The notes below the pieces were generated by a model. That model was not told the DNA's origin, did no database searches, and saw nothing but the letters and a program-made list of their open reading frames with translations. The translations under genes and the position numbers were made by a program. This document shows, piece by piece, positions 1 through 5,540 of a stretch of DNA of 6,863 nucleotides (the stretch's first letter is position 1; each line of letters begins with the position of its first letter). The DNA is taken from assembly GCA_016292705.1 (NCBI GenBank), contig JAEDHZ010000082.1, positions 1 through 6,863 on the forward strand. Reading direction: 5' to 3'. Source of the DNA: Clostridiaceae bacterium (GTDB lineage Bacteria > Bacillota > Clostridia > Oscillospirales > Acutalibacteraceae).

Positions 1-13
1 GGTTGATTTGTTA

Positions 14-19
14 TATAAT
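14..19 (+). promoter_or_regulatory. Probable -10 element of the ArsC/Spx-like gene
   Basis: A perfect TATAAT lies 22 bp before the ATG at 42, a fitting distance for a short leader containing the ribosome binding site at 31-36. A matching -35 hexamer would fall just outside the left edge of the window, so only half of the promoter can be seen. An overlapping TATATA at 12-17, preceded by TG at 9-10, is an alternative extended -10. Confidence 0.5.
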
Positions 20-41
20 AATCTTTAAAAGAGGTGAAAAA

Positions 42-392
42 ATGCTATTCATACATTATCCGAAATGCACAACCTGTCAGAAAGCCAAAAAGTGGCTTGA
101 TGAAAACAACATTGAATACACAGAGCGTCACATTGTTGAAAACAATCCGTCCTTTGAAGAATTAAAGCAATGGTACGAAAAAAGCGGACTTGAGCTGAAA
201 AAGTTTTTCAACACAAGCGGACTGCTGTATAAGGAAATGCAGCTCAAAAACAAGCTTCCTGAAATGAGTGAGGAGGAACAGCTCCTGCTCCTTTCAACCA
301 ACGGCATGCTTGTTAAACGCCCGATAGTTGTCTGCGATGACACCGTGCTTGTCGGTTTCAGAGAAGCGCAGTGGGCTGAAAAACTGAAGTGA
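42..392 (+). CDS. ArsC/Spx-family thioredoxin-fold protein (YusI-like)
   Basis: This 116-residue protein has the ArsC/Spx/MgsR fold: a thioredoxin-like domain holding a redox motif close to the N terminus. The motif Cys9-Thr-Thr-Cys12 sits in YPKCTTCQKAKKWL, the usual position for the family. The middle part (YEKSGLELKKFFNTSG, residues 45-60) and the C-terminal KRPIVV with Arg93-Pro94, the cis-proline region, closely resemble Bacillus YusI from memory. Length is normal. The ATG at 42 follows GAGGTG at 31-36 with a 5-base gap; an upstream in-frame ATG at 3 lacks a leader and is rejected. Members are often labelled arsenate reductase, but no arsenic gene (arsB, acr3, arsR) is adjacent and the CXXC motif is more typical of Spx/MgsR-type proteins. 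A true arsenate reductase role is therefore unproven. It may be a cytoplasmic thiol-disulfide or stress protein. It ends at a bidirectional terminator. Confidence 0.9.
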   Translation: MLFIHYPKCTTCQKAKKWLDENNIEYTERHIVENNPSFEELKQWYEKSGLELKKFFNTSGLLYKEMQLKNKLPEMSEEEQLLLLSTNGMLVKRPIVVCDDTVLVGFREAQWAEKLK

Positions 393-410
393 CCCGAGCT
401 TGAAAAGAAC

Positions 411-458
411 AAAAAACCTCTCCACAGACCGGTGCAACCGGTTTTTGGAGAGGTTTTT
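411..458. terminator. Bidirectional intrinsic terminator between convergent genes
   Basis: CCTCTCC (417-423) pairs with GGAGAGG (447-453), and inside it ACCGG (428-432) pairs with CCGGT (438-442) around a five-base loop. A run of six A precedes the stem (411-416) and five T follow it (454-458), so on either strand the hairpin is followed by a U-tract. It lies between the stop of the plus-strand ArsC/Spx-like gene and the stop of the minus-strand DUF4474-like gene, where a shared terminator is expected. Confidence 0.9.
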
Positions 459-487
459 GTTCAAATTAAGTTTTATGATTCATTCAA

Positions 488-1699
488 TCAGATTATAAAC
501 AGGAAAAATGCACCCATGCCAATCAGCGAAAAGAAGGAAAGAATCATAAGGAAAAATGCTGAAATGTTGATAAAGGCCAAAACACCGAATCCAACCTTGA
601 TGGGCATTGTGTTTTCTGCCTCGGAAATGTTTTGCCATCTGAAGTAAACATCGTTTCCGTCAACATAGAACTGATCCAATTCAAGACCTTTAACACTATT
701 GCTTTGTCCAAAGCCGCAGTCTTTGAGGCCCTGAGTGAAAAGACCTGTCATTTCGGCATCCTTCAGCGTAATTCTGCCCGTCATGCGAAGCTCGTCGGCA
801 GGCTCCTGACGGCGCAGGTGTCCATCCTTGAAGCCTGTGCACCACCAATATTCGCCATATTCCCTTGTGAACTGACGCTCATAGTTTCCGAAGCCCTCAT
901 CATGATAAAGGGTCATTTCCATCTTCAACCAGTCTTCCTTGGCGGGGCATTTGTACATTGTGAAAACAGTGTCCTTTTTGTCCGAGTGCGCTTTGTTATA
1001 AACGCCGATTTCTCCGCCATAGAACAGCATACCGTACTGACCTTTCCAAAGCTGAATCATCCAGTCCTTGCCCTCATAGGTGAAGAAAACACGGGTATAG
1101 TCATATTCGAGAAGAATGTATGGCGCAACGAGGTCATAAACCTTGCCGAAGCCGAAGTTATACTGCCAGCAATCCTTGTCGTTGGTGTAATAATAATCAT
1201 CGATATAGCTGTACTGATAACTGAGAATCTGCTTGCGCTCAAGCAGGTCTTTGATGAGGTTCGGCTTGGTAACAACATTTATTGCAAAGCTGCCGCTGAG
1301 CTTTTTGCCATTTACAATTGCAGTTGCGGTGATTATTGCTTTTCCCGCTGAAATACCCTTGACCTTACCGGACGGGCTGACTGTGGCAATCTTGATATCG
1401 GAGGATGTCCAGACAAAAATGGGCTGAACTTTCACTCCGTAAACAGTAGCTTTCATCTGAACTGTTTTTCCGCGGACAACACTCAGACTTTCACTGGTAA
1501 CGGTAAGAACCGGAAGATCGGAGACTTTTTGGTCATTTTCGGAATCATATTTTGCACCGGACAAACCGCCGGTCGATTTTATCGCAGCATTTTTTCCTGC
1601 TGCTTCTTCAACAACAGCCGAAGTTACAAAGAACAAACTTGAAAACGCAATCAGCGTTACAAAAAGAAAAGCAATAACCTTGAAACACAATCTTTTCAT
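488..1699 (-). CDS. Secreted/membrane protein with BIG2 (Ig-like) domain and DUF4474-like domain
   Basis: This is a 403-residue exported protein. Residues 1-28 form a signal peptide (Lys/Arg, a long hydrophobic core, then VTSA). Residues about 64-143 match a bacterial Ig-like group 2 (BIG2) domain: VTSESLSVVRGKTVQMKATV, the VWTSSD strand, IATVSPSGKVKGISAGKAII and TATA. Residues about 146-350 resemble DUF4474 from memory: an aromatic-rich stretch with CWQYNFGFGKVYD, a DYTRVFFTYEGKDW strand and the WKGQYGMLFYGGEIGVY block. Residues 366-403 are strongly hydrophobic, one or two membrane segments with no LPXTG signal, so the protein is probably held in the membrane at its C terminus. The function of DUF4474 is unknown; BIG2 domains are usually surface modules. 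The start at 1699 follows GGAGGG (1706-1711). The longer frame from the TTG at 1753 is rejected because that TTG is the -35 box. It is monocistronic. Confidence 0.85.
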   Translation of the reverse strand: MKRLCFKVIAFLFVTLIAFSSLFFVTSAVVEEAAGKNAAIKSTGGLSGAKYDSENDQKVSDLPVLTVTSESLSVVRGKTVQMKATVYGVKVQPIFVWTSSDIKIATVSPSGKVKGISAGKAIITATAIVNGKKLSGSFAINVVTKPNLIKDLLERKQILSYQYSYIDDYYYTNDKDCWQYNFGFGKVYDLVAPYILLEYDYTRVFFTYEGKDWMIQLWKGQYGMLFYGGEIGVYNKAHSDKKDTVFTMYKCPAKEDWLKMEMTLYHDEGFGNYERQFTREYGEYWWCTGFKDGHLRRQEPADELRMTGRITLKDAEMTGLFTQGLKDCGFGQSNSVKGLELDQFYVDGNDVYFRWQNISEAENTMPIKVGFGVLAFINISAFFLMILSFFSLIGMGAFFLFII

Positions 1700-1705
1700 A
1701 ATAAT

Positions 1706-1711
1706 CCCTCC
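1706..1711 (-). promoter_or_regulatory. Ribosome binding site deciding the start of the DUF4474-like gene
   Basis: On the minus strand GGAGGG precedes the ATG at 1699 by six bases. It supports the internal ATG over the TTG 54 bases upstream. Confidence 0.85.
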
Positions 1712-1724
1712 GCTTTTACTGAAT

Positions 1725-1753
1725 ATTTTACCAAAGAGAAACCCAAAAATCAA
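1725..1753 (-). promoter_or_regulatory. Sigma-A promoter of the DUF4474-like gene
   Basis: On the minus strand TTGATT (1753-1748) is followed after exactly 17 bases by TAAAAT (1730-1725), five of six matches to TATAAT. Transcription would start near 1718, giving a leader of about 20 bases that holds the GGAGGG site. The gene can thus be transcribed independently of the isocitrate dehydrogenase operon, which has its own terminator upstream. Confidence 0.75.
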
Positions 1754-1815
1754 GCCAAATAAGAAAAAAATAAAAATATAATTCTTAATAATATCAATTG
1801 CGCCGCAAAGCCGGG

Positions 1816-1854
1816 AAAAAGCTCGGGCGGCACATCCTTTCGGGATATACCGCC
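1816..1854 (-). terminator. Intrinsic terminator of the GDPD-icd operon
   Basis: On the minus strand GGCGGTATATCC (1854-1843) pairs with GGATGTGCCGCC (1837-1826), a 12-bp stem including two G-U pairs, around the five-base loop CGAAA. Five T follow at 1820-1816, five bases after the stem, so the U-tract is slightly displaced. It starts 15 bases after the isocitrate dehydrogenase stop. On the plus strand six T follow the stem (1859-1864), so it could also work in reverse. Confidence 0.8.
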
Positions 1855-1869
1855 TGTGTTTTTTCTTGA

Positions 1870-3069
1870 TTATTTTTCAAGTTCTGCTCTTATTGCTTTG
1901 ATAAATTCTTCCGTTGAAAGGGTCTGCGGCTTTTCACCCTGCCAGAGGAGGGCAAGGTCCTTTGTCATTCTTCCGCTTTCAATAACATCAAGCGATGCTT
2001 TTTCAAGTTTATCGGCAAAAGCCATGAGCTCTGTGTTTCCGTCAAGCTCTCCGCGCTTTCTCAGTGCACCCGTCCAGGCAAAGATTGTTGCAATCGGGTT
2101 GGTTGAGGTGGTTTCGCCCTCAAGATAGCGATAGTAATGACGGGTTACTGTTCCGTGTGCAGCTTCATATTCAAAGTTTCCGTCCGGACTGACAAGAACG
2201 CTCGTCATCATTGCAAGCGAACCGAAAGCAGTTGAAACCATGTCGCTCATAACATCGCCGTCATAGTTTTTGCAAGCCCAGATGTAGCCGCCCTTTGAGC
2301 GGATAACTCTTGCAACGGCATCATCAATGAGGGTATAGAAATAGGTTATGCCTGCCTTTTCAAAGTCTTCTTTGTATTCGTTTTCATATATCTCTTCAAA
2401 AATGAGCTTGAAAGTCTGGTCATACTGCTTTGAAATGGTATCCTTGGTTGAAAACCAGAGATCCTGCTTGGTATCAAGCGCATACTTGAAGCAGGAATGA
2501 GCAAAGGATCTTATTGAGCTGTCCTTGTTATACTGTGCCTGCAAAACGCCGCCGCATTCAAAATCATAAACGGTTGCTCTTTTTTCTTCTCCGCTTTCAC
2601 CGGTGAAAAGGAGTTCTGCCTTGCCCGGTTCTGTGAGCCGGAATTCGGTTGCTTTGTAAACATCACCATAGGCATGACGGGCAATGGTGATGGGTTTTTC
2701 CCAGAATCTGACGGCAGGTTTTACTCCGCTGACAAGAATAGGTGCACGGAAAACGGTTCCGTCAAGGATTGCACGGATGGTGCCGTTCGGGCTCTTCCAC
2801 ATCTCCTTGAGGTCATATTCCTCAACACGCTGTGCATTCGGGGTGATTGTTGCGCATTTTACGCCGACATGATATTTTTTGCAGGCCTCGCCGGCATCAA
2901 TGCTGACCTGATCGTTTGTTTCGTCTCTGTGCTTGAGACCGAGGTCGTAGTATTCGGTGTTCAGCTCAACAAACGGGAGGAGAAGCTCGTCTTTAATCAT
3001 CTTCCAGATGATTCTTGTCATCTCGTCTCCGTCCATTTCAACAATGGTGTTCATTTTAATCTTGCTCAT
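1870..3069 (-). CDS. icd: NADP-dependent isocitrate dehydrogenase, eukaryote-like type
   Basis: This cytoplasmic enzyme oxidatively decarboxylates isocitrate to 2-oxoglutarate with reduction of NADP+, supplying glutamate precursor and NADPH. The 399-residue protein aligns from memory with human IDH1/IDH2 along its whole length, not with the E. coli Icd type. Visible landmarks are MDGDEMTRIIW (12-22), GVKCATITPN (69-78), WKSPNGTIR (91-99) with substrate Ser93, Arg108 and Arg131 in ARHAYGD, Tyr138, Lys208, Asp249 in LIDD, and the metal ligands Asp272 and Asp276 in KNYDGDVMSD. AAHGTVTRHY (303-312) with Arg310-His311 corresponds to the NADP-specificity pair of human IDH1. No key residue is missing. 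The ATG at 3069 follows GAGG (3081-3078) by eight bases. It is the second gene of an operon, 18 bp after the GDPD-like gene, and no separate promoter was seen. No citrate synthase or aconitase gene is in the window. Confidence 0.97.
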   Translation of the reverse strand: MSKIKMNTIVEMDGDEMTRIIWKMIKDELLLPFVELNTEYYDLGLKHRDETNDQVSIDAGEACKKYHVGVKCATITPNAQRVEEYDLKEMWKSPNGTIRAILDGTVFRAPILVSGVKPAVRFWEKPITIARHAYGDVYKATEFRLTEPGKAELLFTGESGEEKRATVYDFECGGVLQAQYNKDSSIRSFAHSCFKYALDTKQDLWFSTKDTISKQYDQTFKLIFEEIYENEYKEDFEKAGITYFYTLIDDAVARVIRSKGGYIWACKNYDGDVMSDMVSTAFGSLAMMTSVLVSPDGNFEYEAAHGTVTRHYYRYLEGETTSTNPIATIFAWTGALRKRGELDGNTELMAFADKLEKASLDVIESGRMTKDLALLWQGEKPQTLSTEEFIKAIRAELEK

Positions 3070-3087
3070 TTTTTATACCTCGCTTCA

Positions 3088-3891
3088 TTATTTTATATGG
3101 GTTTGAATTGTCTCTCTGCTCTTTTCGTCAATTATCTCAAGCACCCTGTCCGGATTTCTTGATGTAATGTTGTCAGGAGCAGCGGCAAGCACACGGTAAA
3201 TCTCCGCATCCCTGTCTACGGTATAAACCGAAACCAAAAGCTTTTTGGAACGGAAAAGACTGCAAAGCTCTTTTGTTACAGCTCGTTTGTGCATATTGAT
3301 TCCGACAGCACCGCTTTCAATAACCTTTTCGGCAAGCTCTTCAATGTACGAAGTGTCGCAGGCTCTGCTCTTTTTCACATCCAGATTCAGATAGTAAGGT
3401 ATACCCGGGCAGTCATTTTTCACCGCTTCAACATCCTCTTCCTCAATACCAGTGAAAAAGATTTGCTTCTCAACCGTATATTCTTCAGCAAGAACTCTGA
3501 CCGATTTGATGTTTTCCGTGCTTTTTGCGTCAATATTCGCAAGAACGGCAGGGTTCTTCTTCAAAAACTCAAATGCCTGCCTGAGCGTAACTTCTCCGCC
3601 TTCCGGATCGTCATGAGAAAGGACGGGATTTTTGTTTTCGTCAAAGTTCAGGTCAAATTCAACAATTTCTGCGCCGACACGGATCGCCGCCTCCATGGCC
3701 TCAAGGGAGTTGTCATTTTCACCCATACATCCGGTATGCCCGGTGACGGTGAACTTTTCCGGCAAGGAAAGTGGTGCGTTTTTATATTCCTTGTTTGATT
3801 TTGCCACCGAGAGCAAAAGTATTGCTGAGCAAACAGCCGCAATACATAAAACAGCGGCAACAATGACTGCTATACGCTTTGATTTTTTCAT
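3088..3891 (-). CDS. Membrane-anchored GDPD-like (glycerophosphodiester phosphodiesterase family) protein, divergent
   Basis: The 267-residue protein has an N-terminal hydrophobic segment (residues about 7-30, signal anchor or signal peptide; no convincing lipobox) and then a GDPD-type TIM-barrel domain facing outward. The first family motif is present in altered form: GHTGCMGENDNSLEAMEAA (51-69), where His52 is kept but the Arg of the usual HRG is Thr53. Metal ligands Glu78 and Asp80 (VEFDL) and the second catalytic His93 (LSHDD) are present. The third acidic site is Asp121 in NIDAK instead of the usual Glu. The C-terminal NITSRNPDRVLEI fits the usual end of the barrel. Classical members hydrolyse glycerophosphodiesters to glycerol-3-phosphate; with these changes the substrate is uncertain. 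The ATG at 3891 has GAGGGG (3906-3901) nine bases upstream. It leads an operon with isocitrate dehydrogenase, a pairing without obvious metabolic logic. Confidence 0.85.
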   Translation of the reverse strand: MKKSKRIAVIVAAVLCIAAVCSAILLLSVAKSNKEYKNAPLSLPEKFTVTGHTGCMGENDNSLEAMEAAIRVGAEIVEFDLNFDENKNPVLSHDDPEGGEVTLRQAFEFLKKNPAVLANIDAKSTENIKSVRVLAEEYTVEKQIFFTGIEEEDVEAVKNDCPGIPYYLNLDVKKSRACDTSYIEELAEKVIESGAVGINMHKRAVTKELCSLFRSKKLLVSVYTVDRDAEIYRVLAAAPDNITSRNPDRVLEIIDEKSRETIQTHIK

Positions 3892-3944
3892 TGTTTCATT
3901 CCCCTCAGGGTGTTTTCGGACACACTCAAGACCCTATCCGATAT

Positions 3945-3973
3945 AGTTTAACAGACATCTGCGCCGAGGTCAA
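3945..3973 (-). promoter_or_regulatory. Sigma-A promoter of the GDPD-icd operon
   Basis: On the minus strand TTGACC (3973-3968) and TAAACT (3950-3945) are separated by exactly 17 bases, and a TG one base before the -10 makes it an extended -10 promoter. The predicted start near 3938 gives a leader of about 47 bases. This is the only promoter seen for both genes. Confidence 0.8.
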
Positions 3974-4021
3974 CGGAAAAAGGCGAAATAAACGGAAAAT
4001 TTTGAGCATAAGCCGCTGAAA

Positions 4022-4056
4022 AACAAAAAGCAAAACATGAACATGATTTTCGTTCA
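4022..4056 (-). terminator. Weak candidate terminator of the C45-type hydrolase gene
   Basis: On the minus strand TGAAC (4056-4052) pairs with GTTCA (4042-4038) around a nine-base loop, followed by a U-rich stretch (TGTTTTGCTTTTTGTTTTT) down to about 4021. The stem is short and AT-rich and lies about 58 bases after the stop at 4114, so this is only a candidate. No better terminator is visible between this gene and the promoter of the next operon. Confidence 0.3.
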
Positions 4057-4113
4057 ACTTTGTTTTCTGAAGGATTCTCAGAGTTGTTTTTACCTTTTAC
4101 GGGGTTTTACACG

Positions 4114-5313
4114 TTATAAGTACTTCCATTCCCTCGAAGAATAGGCACTTTCGGTGAGGGCTTCGGTTTCAAGAACTTCGCAGGGACGGTTAACGCTGAA
4201 TGTATAGATTTTTGAATAGTCCATATTTGCCGCAAGCTTTAAAGTTTTGCGGTTTGTGTTATATACTGCACTCCAGAGAGCAACGATATTCCACGGATAT
4301 TTCGGATGATTATAGTTGAGTCTGACATGACTGAGCAAATCCATTGATTCAAGTTCAGTCATAATTCCTTTTTTATCGTGGAGTACCTTTACGATGGTTT
4401 CCGCTCTGTCTTCGCCGTGCTGCTCAATTTTTGCGTTTCCGATGTCTTTTTTTACCGTGAAATTGGTTACATACTGAAGATTGATTCCGTCATCTTCAAA
4501 AATTGAACCGGAAACGCCGCATTTATCGCTGCCCTTCTGATAGACATATAGCTTGTCGGAAACATATTCGACAACCACTGACTTGCCCGTTTTGTCAACA
4601 ATCTGGTAATGATATGCGCAGCCGAGTAAATCGTGCATATTGTATGACGAAATGAATTCGACGGCTTCATCAACATTTGCACAGGTGTCAAGAACGCCTC
4701 TTATCATGGCGGTTGTCACAATGTTCAGCTTGCCTGTGTCCGTCTGACGGGTAGGTGATGTTTTAATCTGAAGAACAGCAATGGAAAGCCCCTGATCGTT
4801 GATTCCGTCAACGCAGCAATACGGAGCAAGGAGCGTCTGAAACGAATTTTGATTGTTGAATCTGTTGATTGACTTTCCATAAACCATGAAGTTTGTGTCA
4901 ACAACCGATATGCTTTCATAGTGGTTTTTCGGATGCGTCCATACAATGAAACATGGAGCGTCCTTGAAATCGAAGTTCCTTGCGAGTGTGTGATCTCCGT
5001 CCGGAGTATAAGCCTCAAAAGTTGAGCATCCGCCGCCGATGTAATCACCGGTTTTTATTTCGCCGTGTTTTTCGGGCAACTGATCAACAACGAATTTCAG
5101 AAGACCGCTCAGTGAATCAACACCGTTGCGCAACAATTCGTCAATTCCATAATCCGCTTTGAAATCCAAAAGATAAATGTTTTCATCAAGTTTCCGTACC
5201 GATTTGATTGTTTCCCTTTGTCTGAACGCATTTGTTGTTTCATCGAAATCATAATCAGTCAAAGAATGTCTTGCAGCTCCGATAACCGCAAGAAGCCTTT
5301 TTAGTAATGCCAT
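4114..5313 (-). CDS. C45 / choloylglycine hydrolase-like Ntn-hydrolase
   Basis: The 399-residue protein belongs to the Ntn-hydrolase group that includes bile salt hydrolase, penicillin V acylase and C45 acyl-coenzyme A:6-aminopenicillanate acyltransferase-like enzymes. Such enzymes cut or transfer linear amide bonds with an N-terminal Cys exposed by processing. Here the likely nucleophile is Cys96 in GGGCSTFEAYTPDGD, followed by ARNFDF (111-116) with Arg112 and Asp115. GINDQGLSIAVLQ (170-182) carries the conserved Asn172, YVTNFTV (281-287) fits the second Asn site, and Arg355 in VYNTNRKTLKL the C-terminal Arg. The 95 residues before Cys96 would be a propeptide, more like C45 members than bile salt hydrolases, which begin at Cys2. 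No clear signal peptide is visible, so it is probably cytoplasmic. The ATG at 5313 follows GAGG (5325-5322) by eight bases; the longer frame from TTG 5373 lies in the promoter. The substrate is unknown. Confidence 0.85.
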   Translation of the reverse strand: MALLKRLLAVIGAARHSLTDYDFDETTNAFRQRETIKSVRKLDENIYLLDFKADYGIDELLRNGVDSLSGLLKFVVDQLPEKHGEIKTGDYIGGGCSTFEAYTPDGDHTLARNFDFKDAPCFIVWTHPKNHYESISVVDTNFMVYGKSINRFNNQNSFQTLLAPYCCVDGINDQGLSIAVLQIKTSPTRQTDTGKLNIVTTAMIRGVLDTCANVDEAVEFISSYNMHDLLGCAYHYQIVDKTGKSVVVEYVSDKLYVYQKGSDKCGVSGSIFEDDGINLQYVTNFTVKKDIGNAKIEQHGEDRAETIVKVLHDKKGIMTELESMDLLSHVRLNYNHPKYPWNIVALWSAVYNTNRKTLKLAANMDYSKIYTFSVNRPCEVLETEALTESAYSSREWKYL

Positions 5314-5344
5314 AAGCTCCACCTCGTTTTCTCTTATCCGTTTT

Positions 5345-5373
5345 ATTATGCAGGTTGATGACAGACTTGTCAA
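5345..5373 (-). promoter_or_regulatory. Sigma-A promoter of the C45-type hydrolase gene
   Basis: On the minus strand a perfect TTGACA (5373-5368) is followed after 17 bases by CATAAT (5350-5345). Transcription would begin near 5338, giving a leader of about 25 bases with the GAGGTGGAG ribosome binding site (5325-5317). It is the strongest promoter in the window by similarity to consensus. Confidence 0.88.
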
Positions 5374-5422
5374 GGATGATAAGTGCTTATTATTAAAGTC
5401 TGATATTCAGGAAGAGATTGTA

Positions 5423-5442
5423 ACATTTTATTTTCAAAATGT
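5423..5442. repeat. Perfect AT-rich inverted repeat upstream of the C45-type hydrolase promoter
   Basis: ACATTTT (5423-5429) and AAAATGT (5436-5442) form a perfect seven-base inverted repeat with a six-base spacer. It lies about 50 bp upstream of the -35 element at 5373. It may be a regulator-binding site, but in AT-rich DNA such repeats also arise by chance and no matching second copy was found in the window. Confidence 0.35.
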
Positions 5443-5491
5443 ATATAGTTTGAAATAATTACTGCGCAAGGAATTGTCAGATAAATCAACA

Positions 5492-5519
5492 AGGGACCGT
5501 TGCAAAAGCAACAGCCCCT
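5492..5519 (-). terminator. Intrinsic terminator of the alcohol dehydrogenase gene
   Basis: On the minus strand AGGGGCTGTTGC (5519-5508) pairs with GCAACGGTCCCT (5503-5492), a 12-bp stem with two G-U pairs and a TTTT loop. It starts about 21 bases after the stop codon. The following TGTTGATTTATC is only moderately U-rich, so termination may be incomplete. Confidence 0.72.
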
Positions 5520-5540
5520 CGTTTACGGCATACCACCGGA

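Noticed and set aside
128..412. A minus-strand open frame opposite the ArsC/Spx-like gene
   Set aside because: The plus-strand product is a clear family member with a ribosome binding site. The minus frame is low-complexity and Ser-rich, as expected for an antisense shadow.
632..1351. A 239-codon plus-strand open frame opposite the DUF4474-like gene
   Set aside because: It is antisense to a gene with a signal peptide, recognisable domains, a promoter and a ribosome binding site. Its own translation shows no family motif, and it lacks a ribosome binding site.
2674..3162. A 162-codon plus-strand open frame opposite the icd start and the end of the GDPD-like gene
   Set aside because: It covers the antisense of two clear genes, has no ribosome binding site, and its translation resembles no known protein.
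3289..3798. A 169-codon plus-strand open frame opposite the GDPD-like gene
   Set aside because: It is a shadow of the minus-strand codon pattern, with no leader signals and no motifs.
3889..3899. A three-codon ATG AAA CAA TGA frame overlapping the GDPD-like start
   Set aside because: Its ATG lies one base from the GAGGGG site, too close for initiation, while the ATG at 3891 is nine bases away. It is probably accidental.
3951..4113. A possible riboswitch or small RNA between the C45-type gene and the GDPD promoter
   Set aside because: Only short AT-rich inverted repeats are visible, and no known riboswitch core could be recognised. The region is explained by the end of one gene and the promoter of the next.
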